From assembly GCA_002333405.1 (NCBI GenBank), contig DDBH01000020.1:1-21490 (forward strand): a stretch of 21,490 nucleotides of DNA. The letters run 5' to 3'. Both the position numbers and the translations under genes were made by a program. Source of the DNA: Micrococcales bacterium UBA2037 (GTDB lineage Bacteria > Actinomycetota > Actinomycetes > Actinomycetales > Microbacteriaceae). Positions 8,267 to 15,862 of this stretch are shown piece after piece. Every line of letters begins with the position of its first letter. Positions within the stretch are counted from its first letter, which is position 1. A model generated the notes under the pieces. The model was not told the DNA's origin. It did not search any database and was given only the letters and a program-made list of their open reading frames with translations.

Positions 8267-8614
8267 GAGATGGGCCGGCCGATACGCCGGGTTCTGTAGT
8301 GCCTAGGCACTGACGGTCATCTATCTCGGCCACCAATTGCTCAGTGGCTCTAGCAACCTACCCGAAGACTCGAACGAGTAATTCTTAGCGCCTTCTTACT
8401 TGGTCTTGCTCCCGGTGAGGTTTACCTAGCCGAATTAGTCACCTAACTCGCTGGTGGTCTCTTACACCACCGTTTCACCCTTACCTCTTGCGAGGCGGTT
8501 TACTTTCTGTTGCACTGTCTCTTGGGTTACCCCAGGTGGGCGTTACCCACCACCGTACTCTGCGGAGCCCGGACGTTCCTCGGCAATGCCGCGACCGTCT
8601 AGCCGACCCATCTC
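8267..8614 (-). ncRNA. rnpB: RNase P RNA, bacterial type A
   Basis: Catalytic RNA of RNase P, which trims tRNA 5' leaders. On the minus strand it shows the conserved blocks in order: GAGGAACGTCCGGGCTCC (8565-8582), ACAGAAA then ACCGCC, GGTAAGGGTGAAACGGTG, GATAGATGACCGTC, and ACAGAACCCGGCGTAT near the 3' end. The ends were set by helix P1, in which GAGATGGGTCGGC (from 8614) pairs with GCCGGCCCATCTC (ending at 8267). P2 pairs ACGGTC with GACCGT, and a P19-like hairpin, AGTGC-CTAG-GCACT, follows it. The total is about 348 nt, fairly compact for an actinobacterium. It lies between the ends of two protein genes with almost no spare sequence; the exact ends may be off by a few bases. Confidence 0.95.
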
Positions 8615-8621
8615 AACATCA

Positions 8622-8649
8622 AGACTAACTGGCTATTAGGTGTTCGCAA
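8622..8649 (-). promoter_or_regulatory. Putative rnpB promoter inside the upstream gene
   Basis: On the minus strand TTGCGA (8644-8649) and TAGTCT (8622-8627) are spaced by 16 nt, with 7 nt from the -10 to the inferred rnpB first base at 8614. The -10 hexamer begins with the TAG stop codon (8625-8627) of the RNase H/phosphatase gene, so the whole promoter lies in that gene's last codons. The match is moderate (4 of 6 at -35). Confidence 0.55.
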
Positions 8650-9734
8650 GAATTGATCGTGAAGGTCTCGGCGAAGCCGGTTCCGTAGAACCGATAAACG
8701 CTGATGCCGGTAGGGGCGAAATTTATGTTCCAATAACTGTCCATTGCCGACCGCTGCGCCATTCTGGCGAAGCCACGAGAGGGCATCATGTGGGTGACCA
8801 CGACCACTGTTTTGCCCTGGTTTCCAGAAATTAGTTCGGTGGCAGCCTGTTCAACGCGCTCGGCAAGATCTACCACCGACTCGCCGCCGGGTGGCTTCGC
8901 CTCAGCAGAGGAGCGCCATTTAGCTAATTCAGCACTGGAATCTGACTCTAGGGTGGTCATCGATAATCCGCCCCACTGTCCAAACTCGATCTCGCGCAAA
9001 CGCTCGTCGACAACCAGGTCTGCGCCAAGATGCCTTGCAATAACTTCGGCCGTTTGCGTGGTTCTTGCCATCGGGGAATGGTGAACCATGGCAACCTCTG
9101 GCAGTCCAAACCGGTTCAAGAGTGGAGCGATAGCACCGGCAGCCCGTTCCGCCTCTGAAAGCCCTAAGGCAGACAATTGTGGGTCGTCCCCGCCACCGCC
9201 GGCAATCAGGTTGGCCTCGGTCGCCGCCGTACTTCCGTGACGGACAACAACCAGCGTGGTCGGCTCTGTGGTTTGTCGCGGAGCCCTTATGCTTCTGGGC
9301 TGAACAGCCGAGAGCTCCAGAGACGCCTCTACAGTCTGGAAATCACCGTCATCAAGGGCCCGGTTGGCAAGTGCGTCGGCGATGGAGTTACTTTCACGTG
9401 GAATCCACTCGAGCTTTACATCGAATGCTCCAAGTAGTTCGCTGGCCTCAAAAACCAGTTCCCGAATCTCGGGGCTCTTCACCTTCCAGCGTCCGCTTAG
9501 TTGCTCAACAACGAGCTTTGAATCTAGGCGGATTGTGACGGTCCGGTAGTCAGTAGCCGTGAGGTAGCGAAGGGCAGCAATGATGCCCTGGTACTCTGCG
9601 TAATTGTTTGTCTGATGGCCCAGGTTTTCACCCAAGTCAGCAATTGTGTTTCCTGCCTGGTCCTCAATGTGAACACCATAAGCCGCTGGCCCCGGGTTCC
9701 CCCGAGAAGCGCCATCACAGTAAACAAAAATCAT
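8625..9734 (-). CDS. Bifunctional RNase HI / histidine-type acid phosphatase
   Basis: Fusion of an RNase HI domain, which cuts RNA in RNA-DNA hybrids, with a CobC-like histidine phosphatase, known from actinobacteria (mycobacterial Rv2228c). RNase HI residues Asp7 (FVYCDGASRGNPGP), Glu47 (NNYAEYQG), Asp71 (RLDSKLVVEQ) and Asp120 (NSIADALANRA) are present. The phosphatase half starts near residue 158 with the RHG motif at 165-167, has Glu250 (EIEFGQW), and the second histidine at 315 (VVVTHMMPS). I chose the ATG at 9732-9734, giving 369 residues, because it makes a 4-bp ATGA overlap with the upstream gene and places FVYCDGAS at the family N-terminus; a start at 9758 would add eight residues. 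Its stop codon lies in the probable rnpB promoter. Confidence 0.93.
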   Translation of the reverse strand: MIFVYCDGASRGNPGPAAYGVHIEDQAGNTIADLGENLGHQTNNYAEYQGIIAALRYLTATDYRTVTIRLDSKLVVEQLSGRWKVKSPEIRELVFEASELLGAFDVKLEWIPRESNSIADALANRALDDGDFQTVEASLELSAVQPRSIRAPRQTTEPTTLVVVRHGSTAATEANLIAGGGGDDPQLSALGLSEAERAAGAIAPLLNRFGLPEVAMVHHSPMARTTQTAEVIARHLGADLVVDERLREIEFGQWGGLSMTTLESDSSAELAKWRSSAEAKPPGGESVVDLAERVEQAATELISGNQGKTVVVVTHMMPSRGFARMAQRSAMDSYWNINFAPTGISVYRFYGTGFAETFTINSCEHLIAS

Positions 9735-10447
9735 TCGCGCACCAAAATTGCGCTGCATTCAGGGCATCTTGCCAATTCATCCTCCGCCACGGCTCTGATT
9801 TGCCCGAGGGCAGTCGAAGTTAGATTCATGTTGCAGGCACCACAGGTTGATCCTCGCAAAACGCCAACTGCGGTCGCTCTGGTGGCAAGACGTTCAAACA
9901 GCTCTAGAAGGTCATTTGCAATCTGAGCCTTGGCCGCATTGACCTCGGCGGCAATTGCAGAATGCTCCTGCTTCACCACTGCTAGATCCTGTTTGGCGAT
10001 TTCAAGCTCAGTCTCCAGGTCTGATTGGAGCTGCTGCTTTTGAGCTTGAATCTGCTGCTGGCTATCGGTTGAAAGTTCAACACGCTCCATCAATTCAAGT
10101 TGAGCATCTTCCAGCTCTGAGCGTCGCTTGCCCAGTGTTTCTAACTCGTGCTGAACACCGGCAATTACTTTGACATCGGTAGCCTGAGTAAGTCGCTGCT
10201 GATCCTGGTCAATGCGCTTCACGACCAAGTCCAGGTCGCTCTCGGCCCGCTTTAGATCGCGCTGTAGCTCTTCATGGTCGGTAAGCATTTGGCTTGCCTT
10301 GGCACTTAGATCCAGAAGCTGCTCGCGTATTGCCTCAGCCTTTGCACGTGCCATTAGCTCTCGTGCTTGTGACTCGAGTTTCTTTAGGGACACCAGCTGT
10401 GTTTGCAGCGTGAGCAAGCTTGGAAGTTGACTTGTTTCTATTTTCAT
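9731..10447 (-). CDS. Coiled-coil protein with C-terminal C4 zinc ribbon (CT398-like)
   Basis: Protein of 238 residues. Residues about 15-175 are strongly helical and charged, rich in Gln, Glu, Leu and Arg in heptad-like order, consistent with a long coiled-coil hairpin. The C-terminus holds a zinc ribbon with Cys202/Cys205 (TCGACNMN) and Cys228/Cys231 (RCPECSAI). This matches the conserved actinobacterial family next to Nif3-like and RNase H genes (Rv2229c type); related CT398 proteins from other bacteria have been linked to sigma-54 or flagellar partners, but the function here is unknown. Both flanking junctions are 4-bp ATGA overlaps, with nif3 upstream and RNase H downstream, so the three are almost certainly co-expressed. 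Confidence 0.9.
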   Translation of the reverse strand: MKIETSQLPSLLTLQTQLVSLKKLESQARELMARAKAEAIREQLLDLSAKASQMLTDHEELQRDLKRAESDLDLVVKRIDQDQQRLTQATDVKVIAGVQHELETLGKRRSELEDAQLELMERVELSTDSQQQIQAQKQQLQSDLETELEIAKQDLAVVKQEHSAIAAEVNAAKAQIANDLLELFERLATRATAVGVLRGSTCGACNMNLTSTALGQIRAVAEDELARCPECSAILVRE

Positions 10448-11247
10448 TGCATCACCACGAAATTCCAGGGGTCGGTTGATAGGTCACTCACGACAAATTC
10501 AATGTCGGGAAATTTCTCGCTGAGTTGGGCTGCGGCACGACTAAGCCAAAGCCACTCAGCGGCAAAGTGTGCGATGTTCATGAGAGCAGTCTCCCCTGTC
10601 AAAGCAGACTGTTCGAGGAAGTCCTGCGATGGGTGGTGCCGAAGATCGGAAGTGATAAAAAGATCAAAGTCAGCTGCAAGGGCCGCACCTAGGTAGCTAT
10701 CCCCTGCTCCGGCAACTAGGCCCACCCTTTGAATCATCTTGTCTTTATCACCGGCGACCATCACGCCCTGAGCTACCGGAGGTAGCACCTTGGCGGCAAG
10801 TCTCGCGAAGTCCATAAGAGTTAGCGGCTTGGCTAGCTCTCCAATAAATCCCTGTTGAGGTGAGGCCAACAAAAAGCCAGTTTTGGTGAGGCCAAGTGAT
10901 GCTCCTAGGGTGTCGGAAACGCCACCTTCCAGAAAGTCTGCATTGGTGTGGGCCGAGAAAACCGCAAGGCTGTGTTGAATCGCGAAGGCGACGTTTGCAC
11001 CCTTAGCGCTGTCACCAGAAAGGCTGTGGACACCGCGCAGGAACATTGGGTGGTGAGAGATGATCAGGCCAGCATCTTGAGACCTTGCCTCTGCTAGAAC
11101 TCCGGCGGTGATGTCAACGCTCAACAGCACCTTGGAAATGTCTTGATTTAGATCCCCGAGCATTAGGCCGGGTCGATCCCAGTCCTCTGTACCTGACTCG
11201 GGCCACAGCTCATTGAACTGAGTAACCAGCGTAGATAGCTTCACCAT
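10444..11247 (-). CDS. Nif3-like dinuclear metal-centre protein (DUF34/GTP cyclohydrolase 1 type 2-like)
   Basis: Member of the NIF3/YbgI family, toroidal hexamers with a two-metal site; the physiological reaction is not settled. With the ATG at 11245-11247 it has 267 residues. Candidate metal ligands are His65/His66 (IISHHPMFLRG), His100 and Asp104 (SAHTNADFLEGGV), and His227 and Glu231 (NIAHFAAEW), all in the usual places. A start at TTG 11257-11259 would add four residues (MAVV); I prefer the ATG, although neither has a clear ribosome site. It is the first gene of the minus-strand nif3 - zinc ribbon - RNase H operon and lies about 60 bp downstream of tRNA-Val. Confidence 0.93.
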   Translation of the reverse strand: MVKLSTLVTQFNELWPESGTEDWDRPGLMLGDLNQDISKVLLSVDITAGVLAEARSQDAGLIISHHPMFLRGVHSLSGDSAKGANVAFAIQHSLAVFSAHTNADFLEGGVSDTLGASLGLTKTGFLLASPQQGFIGELAKPLTLMDFARLAAKVLPPVAQGVMVAGDKDKMIQRVGLVAGAGDSYLGAALAADFDLFITSDLRHHPSQDFLEQSALTGETALMNIAHFAAEWLWLSRAAAQLSEKFPDIEFVVSDLSTDPWNFVVMQ

Positions 11248-11310
11248 AACTACAGCCAATCAGATTATTGCTGCCAATGTTGCCAAAAATGACAACTAAA
11301 GCCGTTCGAG

Positions 11311-11383
11311 TGGGCCCTACCGGGCTCGAACCGATGACATCCACGGTGTAAGCGTGGCGCTCTACCAACTGAGCTAAAGGCCC
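11311..11383 (-). tRNA. tRNA-Val (anticodon UAC)
   Basis: The minus strand folds into a full cloverleaf of 73 nt: acceptor GGGCCTT paired with AGGGCCC (one G-U), D arm with AGCTCAGTTGGTAGAGC, anticodon stem CCACG/CGTGG around loop CTTACAC (anticodon TAC, reads GUA and probably other valine codons), variable loop, and a T arm with GGTTCGAGCC. The discriminator base is A; CCA is not encoded, since the next bases are CTCG. Confidence 0.96.
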
Positions 11384-11389
11384 TCCGAA

Positions 11390-11395
11390 AGCCTA
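11390..11395 (-). promoter_or_regulatory. Possible -10 box for tRNA-Val
   Basis: TAGGCT on the minus strand ends 6 nt before the first base of the mature tRNA, so transcription could begin at or next to the mature 5' end. The -35 region is weak (TTCTCT at best). The tRNA could instead be read from the peroxiredoxin gene 28 bp upstream. Confidence 0.3.
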
Positions 11396-11411
11396 CTACT
11401 AAAAATCTCAA

Positions 11412-11870
11412 TTAGAGAAGTTCAAGTGCTTTTCTATATGAATTTAGGTCTCTGGCTTCACCCGGCGAGGTGACGAACTTGGCTACCACAACACCGTCTT
11501 TGTTGATTACAAAGGTGCCGCGGGTGCCGTGTCCACGATCCTCCAAAAATACGTCATAGGCCTGAGTGACCGCGCCATGAGGCCAGAAGTCAGCCAGAAC
11601 CTGGAACTTGTAGCCCTCGGATTCGGCGAACTTGGCTTGGATGAACTTGGAATCAACGCTGATTGCCAGCAGCTCAACGTCGGCTGACTGGAAAACCTCT
11701 AGGTTGTCACGAAGTTCGCACAGCTCTCCGGTGCAAGTTCCCGAAAACGAAAGTGGGTAAAAAACAAGCGTTACTGCTTTTTTGCCCCTGAAAGCACTCA
11801 GGGCTACGGTTTCACCGTGTTGGTTGGTGAGACTGAAATCTGGTGCTAGATCTCCAACATTGATGGTCAT
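11412..11870 (-). CDS. ahpE: AhpE/Bcp-type peroxiredoxin
   Basis: Thiol peroxidase reducing hydrogen peroxide and organic or lipid hydroperoxides in the cytoplasm. It has 152 residues, normal for AhpE. The peroxidatic Cys46 sits in PLSFSGTC with Ser43 at the conserved Thr/Ser position, and Arg117 lies in GTRGTFVIN; the ADFWPHGAVTQAYDVF stretch is typical of AhpE. A second cysteine, Cys51, five residues on (CTGELC), is the resolving-cysteine position of alpha-type Bcp enzymes, so it may act as a 2-Cys enzyme, unlike the strictly one-cysteine M. tuberculosis AhpE. The ATG at 11868-11870 has a strong AAGGAG site about 6 nt upstream. The frame stays open further upstream to 12026, but that extension would run into aceE and is rejected. 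Divergent from aceE. Confidence 0.93.
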   Translation of the reverse strand: MTINVGDLAPDFSLTNQHGETVALSAFRGKKAVTLVFYPLSFSGTCTGELCELRDNLEVFQSADVELLAISVDSKFIQAKFAESEGYKFQVLADFWPHGAVTQAYDVFLEDRGHGTRGTFVINKDGVVVAKFVTSPGEARDLNSYRKALELL

Positions 11871-11891
11871 TGCTCTCCTTTTTTTACAAAA

Positions 11892-11902
11892 CCAGTCACT
11901 GG
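11892..11902. promoter_or_regulatory. Palindrome upstream of the aceE -35 box, possible operator
   Basis: CCAGTCACTGG is a perfect 5-1-5 inverted repeat ending 1 bp before the proposed aceE -35 box, a position suited to an activator, and it lies in the leader of the divergent peroxiredoxin gene. I could not match it to a known regulator. Confidence 0.25.
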
Positions 11903-11903
11903 C

Positions 11904-11935
11904 CTGAAACATTTCTTCTCGATGAGTAGACTTTA
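11904..11935. promoter_or_regulatory. Divergent promoter region, ahpE/aceE
   Basis: For aceE: CTGAAA (11904-11909), a 17-nt spacer, then TAGACT (11927-11932), which would start RNA near 11939 and leave a 50-nt leader with GAGG ahead of the GTG. For ahpE on the minus strand, TAAAGT (11930-11935) overlaps the same site, giving a leader of about 52 nt. The plus-strand call is moderate and the minus-strand call weak. Confidence 0.5.
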
Positions 11936-11988
11936 GACGCTCACACAAGAGCACAAGGAAACCAGGCCACGAAAAGAGGCTTTTTAAC

Positions 11989-14712
11989 GTGTCGTATAAC
12001 AACCAAGATGCATTCGGACCAACCATCCCGGATCGCGATCCTCAGGAAACTGCTGAGTGGCTTGAGTCACTTGATGCTCTAGCCAAAACACATGGCAGAG
12101 GCAGGGCCCGAGAAATAATGCAGTCGCTCTTGAGGCGATCTCACGACTTGCAGTTGAACGTTCCGCTGGTTCCCACAACTGACTACATCAACACCATCTC
12201 CCCCGAAGATGAGCCTGAGTTCCCGGGTGACGAGCAGCTCGAGCGTACCTATCGCGCCTGGATGCGCTGGAACGCCGCAATCATGGTTCACAGAGCACAG
12301 CGCCCTGGCATTGCAGTCGGTGGACACATCTCGTCCTTTGCATCAAGCGCCTCGCTCTACGAGGTTGGCTTCAACCACTTTTTCAAGGGCCATGACCACC
12401 CACAGGGTGCTGACCAAATCTTCATTCAGGGGCATGCCTCGCCAGGGGCATACGCGAGAGCGTATTTGGAAGATCGACTTACAGCCTCGCAGTTGGATGG
12501 CTTTAGACAAGAGAAATCAAGCCCGAATGGTGGCCTGCCCTCCTACCCGCACCCGCGCTTGCTTCCGGAATTCTGGCAGTTCCCAACCGTCTCAATGGGA
12601 TTGGGTCCGATCAACGCGATTTATCAAGCGCAGTTCAACCGCTACCTCCAGGGCAGGAACTTCAAGGACACAAGTGGTCAACACGTTTGGGCATTCCTTG
12701 GCGATGGCGAATTGGACGAGGTTGAGAGCCGTGGAGCGCTGCAATTGGCGGCAAACGATGGCCTAGACAATCTAACCTTCGTGGTCAACGCAAACCTGCA
12801 GCGACTTGACGGTCCAGTTAGAGGCAACGGCAAAATCATTCAGGAGCTAGAGAGCTTCTTCCGCGGTGCCGGATGGAACGTGATCAAGGTAATTTGGGGT
12901 CGCGAATGGGATGTGTTGCTAGACCGAGACACCGACGGCGCTCTAGTCGACCTGATGAACAACACACCAGATGGTGACTACCAGACCTTCAAGGCTGAAT
13001 CCGGAACCTTTGTCAGGGAGAACTTCTTTGCAAGGGACCCAAGGACCGCGGCCATGGTCTCCGACTTCAGCGATGACCAGATTTGGGGCCTCAAGCGAGG
13101 TGGCCACGACTACAAGAAGATCTACGCGGCATACCAGGCGGCCATGAACCACAAGGGTCAGCCAACAGTCATCATCACTAAGACCGTGAAGGGCTACGGC
13201 CTTGGCAAGAGCTTCGAGGGCCGCAACGCGACCCACCAGATGAAGAAGCTAACGCTGGATAACCTGAAGGGCTTCCGCGATGAAATGCGCGTGCCAATCA
13301 CAGATGCGCAACTTGAGGCCGATCCATACCAGCCTCCGTATTACCACCCCGGTGCAGACGCCCCTGAGATTCAGTACATGCACGAGCGTCGCAGGGAACT
13401 TGGAGGTTATCTCCCCGAGCGCCGAAATAAGTATGTGAGCTTCGAACTACCAACCGAAAAGGCTTACGAATCTCCTAAAAAGGGCTCCGGCAATCAAGAG
13501 ATTGCAACAACCATGGCCTTTGTCCGAATGCTGAAGGACCTACTGAAGGCCGATGGCACCGGAGAACGTATATCGATGATCATCCCGGACGAGGCACGCA
13601 CCTTCGGAATGGATGCGTTCTTCCCAACCGCGAAGATCTACAACCCTCGCGGTCAGCACTACATGTCAGTCGACCGTGAGCTATTGCTTAGCTACAAGGA
13701 GGCGACCAATGGCCAGATCCTCCACACCGGAATCAACGAAGCTGGCTCACTTGCTGCCTTCACCGCGGCTGGCTCGAGCTACTCAACCCACGGCGAGCCA
13801 ATAATTCCGTTCTACGTTTTCTACTCCATGTTCGGATTCCAGAGAACTGCCGATGCAATTTGGCTCGCTGGCGACCAGATGGTGCGCGGATTCATGATCG
13901 GTGCAACTGCTGGAAGGACCACTCTTACCGGTGAAGGTTTGCAGCACGCCGACGGTCACTCTCCGGTTCTGGCAAGCACAAACCCAGCGGTGGTCAGCTA
14001 TGACCCGGCCTATGGATATGAACTGGCACACATTGTTCGCAGCGGCATTGAGCGCATGTACGGCGGAGAGCACCCAGATCCAAACGTGATGTACTACTTG
14101 ACTGTCTACAACGAGCCCATGTTGCAGCCGGCCGAGCCGGAGTCAGCCGATGTCGACGGGATCATTCGAGGAATTCACCAGATTAGCGCCAATTCCGCTC
14201 AGGGCCACAAGGCTCAGATTCTAGCTTCAGGTGTTGCTATGCCTTGGGCTCTTGAGGCCCAGCAGCTGCTGCTTGAGTGGGGAATTTCAGCCGACGTCTG
14301 GTCAGTAACAAGCTGGACCGAGTTGCGTCGTGATGGGCTGGCAGCGGTCGAAAAGAAGTTCCTGTATCCAAACGAAGACGCGCCAATGCCATACCTAACG
14401 CAGAAGCTTGCCGATGCTCAGGGACCAACCTTGGCTGTTAGCGACTACATGCACTCTGTTCCGGACATGATTCGTCCGTGGGTCCAAGGCGAGTTTGCAA
14501 CCCTGGGAGCAGATGGCTTCGGCTTTTCTGACACCCGAGCTGCTGCTAGGCGCTTCTTCAAAATTGATGGACCTTCCATTGCAGTCAGGGTGCTCGAGCA
14601 GCTAGTTACAGAGGGCAAGGTGTCGCCTGAAGTGCCGCAGCAGGCAATCGACAAGTACCGCTTGCACGACGTTTCCGCCGGAACCAGTGGAACGGCCGGT
14701 GGCGACGCCTAA
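11989..14712 (+). CDS. aceE: Pyruvate dehydrogenase E1 component, homodimeric AceE type
   Basis: Thiamine-diphosphate-dependent E1 subunit that decarboxylates pyruvate and acetylates lipoyl-E2, supplying acetyl-CoA. It has 907 residues, the normal length for single-chain AceE. The ThDP-binding motif runs from GDGELDE at residue 238 to NANLQRLDGPVRGNGKI near 267. The N-terminal actinobacterial block, GGHISSFASSASLYEVGFNH, the KTVKGYG segment and the transketolase-like middle (PDEARTFGMDAFF, YSMFGFQRTADAIW) are all in place. The start is GTG with GAGG about 9 nt upstream. No E2 or E3 gene is nearby. The 3' end overlaps fasR by 26 bp, placing acetyl-CoA supply directly ahead of the fatty-acid genes, as in Mycobacterium (Rv2241). 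Confidence 0.97.
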   Translation: MSYNNQDAFGPTIPDRDPQETAEWLESLDALAKTHGRGRAREIMQSLLRRSHDLQLNVPLVPTTDYINTISPEDEPEFPGDEQLERTYRAWMRWNAAIMVHRAQRPGIAVGGHISSFASSASLYEVGFNHFFKGHDHPQGADQIFIQGHASPGAYARAYLEDRLTASQLDGFRQEKSSPNGGLPSYPHPRLLPEFWQFPTVSMGLGPINAIYQAQFNRYLQGRNFKDTSGQHVWAFLGDGELDEVESRGALQLAANDGLDNLTFVVNANLQRLDGPVRGNGKIIQELESFFRGAGWNVIKVIWGREWDVLLDRDTDGALVDLMNNTPDGDYQTFKAESGTFVRENFFARDPRTAAMVSDFSDDQIWGLKRGGHDYKKIYAAYQAAMNHKGQPTVIITKTVKGYGLGKSFEGRNATHQMKKLTLDNLKGFRDEMRVPITDAQLEADPYQPPYYHPGADAPEIQYMHERRRELGGYLPERRNKYVSFELPTEKAYESPKKGSGNQEIATTMAFVRMLKDLLKADGTGERISMIIPDEARTFGMDAFFPTAKIYNPRGQHYMSVDRELLLSYKEATNGQILHTGINEAGSLAAFTAAGSSYSTHGEPIIPFYVFYSMFGFQRTADAIWLAGDQMVRGFMIGATAGRTTLTGEGLQHADGHSPVLASTNPAVVSYDPAYGYELAHIVRSGIERMYGGEHPDPNVMYYLTVYNEPMLQPAEPESADVDGIIRGIHQISANSAQGHKAQILASGVAMPWALEAQQLLLEWGISADVWSVTSWTELRRDGLAAVEKKFLYPNEDAPMPYLTQKLADAQGPTLAVSDYMHSVPDMIRPWVQGEFATLGADGFGFSDTRAAARRFFKIDGPSIAVRVLEQLVTEGKVSPEVPQQAIDKYRLHDVSAGTSGTAGGDA

Positions 14713-15859
14713 GCATCTAGCGTGGTTGAACTCGATAGCCGGAGAGCTCGCCACCGCAACCCTAATCAGGCTGGACGAAACGCTGCCCTGGTATCGACAG
14801 ATGCCGCCGGCGAGACGGGCGGCAGTAGGTAGCGTTGCACAGGCCGGCATCACCAGCTTTATACGCTGGTATGAGGACCCGACCTCTCAGCCTTCGGTTG
14901 CGGCAGATGTTTTTGGAAATGCGCCAAGAGAGCTACTGCGCTCAATCTCGCTCCAGGAGACCCTGCAGCTAATTCAGGTTGTAGTTGAAATGGTTGAGGA
15001 AACCGTTGTTAATCAAACCCCTGATCTTCACGAGGCTGTTCTTAGATACTCCCGCGACATGGCCTTCAGTGCCGCAAATGTTTACGCCAAGGCAGCTGAG
15101 GCCAGAGGTCTTTGGGATGCCCGGTTAGAGGCACTCGTTGTTGATTCCATCATCAGCGGGGAGCGCTCCCAGGAAATCAGTTCGAGAGTCGCAGCACTGG
15201 GATGGCTGGCAGATGGCCAGGTGGCGGTGCTACTTGGAACAACTCCACCAAGTGAGGACCCAGATGGCGTCCGTAAGGCAGCCAGAAAGCTTGGCTCGGA
15301 TGTCCTGATTGGCATTCAAGGTCGCAGACAGGTTGCAGTCATTGGCCTTCTCGAGCAGCAGGACAACGTGGGCAAAAAAATTCACGACACTGCTAGCGCG
15401 CTCCAGGAATTTTTCGGTGCGGGACCACTGGTGCTGGGCCCAACCGTACTGAGCGTTTCCGACGCATCCAAATCTGCCACGGCGGCGCTGGCGGCTCATA
15501 CCGTAGCTGCCACCGTGGGAAACATGGTCCGCCCCACTCCAGCCGACGACCTGCTACCCGAACGCGCCCTGGCCGGGGACCCGCTTGCGAAGCAGACAAT
15601 GTTCGATAGCTTCTATGTCCCGCTGGCGGACTCCCAGGCTGATTTACTTCCAACCCTCAGGGCTTACTTGGAATGCGGACGATCGCTAGAAGGTACCTCC
15701 AAGCAGCTTTATGTACATGCCAACACCGTCCGCTATCGACTAAAAAGAATTCACGAGACAATCGGTCAGGACCCCACTGAAGCCAGAACGGCGTTTGTAT
15801 TACAAATAGCCATCGCGCTCGGCGCGATTGCAGACAATGAATCCGGAGTAAGAAGGTAA
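14687..15859 (+). CDS. fasR: PucR/CdaR-type regulator, FasR-like (fatty acid synthesis)
   Basis: Probable transcription factor of 390 residues. The C-terminal HTH of the PucR family is visible at about 322-375 (LRAYLECGRSLEGTSKQLYV, then NTVRYRLKRI); upstream is a helical N-terminal region and a middle domain without clear enzymatic residues. Its place between aceE and fabD matches the Streptomyces coelicolor FasR (SCO2386), an activator of fabD-fabH-acpP-fabF, and mycobacterial Rv2242. The start is GTG at 14687 inside the end of aceE; GTG at 14699 is a nearly equal choice. AGAAGG just before its stop serves as the fabD ribosome site, and only 3 bp separate the genes, so it is probably co-transcribed with its targets. 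The FasR name rests on context and fold class, not on a tested binding site. Confidence 0.85.
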   Translation: MERPVATPKHLAWLNSIAGELATATLIRLDETLPWYRQMPPARRAAVGSVAQAGITSFIRWYEDPTSQPSVAADVFGNAPRELLRSISLQETLQLIQVVVEMVEETVVNQTPDLHEAVLRYSRDMAFSAANVYAKAAEARGLWDARLEALVVDSIISGERSQEISSRVAALGWLADGQVAVLLGTTPPSEDPDGVRKAARKLGSDVLIGIQGRRQVAVIGLLEQQDNVGKKIHDTASALQEFFGAGPLVLGPTVLSVSDASKSATAALAAHTVAATVGNMVRPTPADDLLPERALAGDPLAKQTMFDSFYVPLADSQADLLPTLRAYLECGRSLEGTSKQLYVHANTVRYRLKRIHETIGQDPTEARTAFVLQIAIALGAIADNESGVRR

Positions 15860-15862
15860 TAG

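Noticed and set aside
7506..8336. Long open frame of 276 codons on the minus strand
   Set aside because: It lies antisense to ppgK, a clear ROK kinase with intact motifs, and starts inside rnpB. Its product is low-complexity Ser/Pro/Ala-rich and resembles no family.
9179..9538. Open frame of 119 codons on the plus strand
   Set aside because: Antisense to the RNase H/phosphatase gene; the composition is Arg/Pro/Ser-rich shadow-type.
11273..11290. Short hairpin GTTGTC/GGCAAC after tRNA-Val on the minus strand
   Set aside because: Six pairs including a G-U and no U-run afterwards; not a credible terminator, though it may help 3' processing of the tRNA.
11871..12026. N-terminal extension of the peroxiredoxin by 52 residues
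   Set aside because: It would overlap the start of aceE and lacks family similarity; the ATG at 11870 has a strong AAGGAG ribosome site and begins exactly where AhpE proteins begin.
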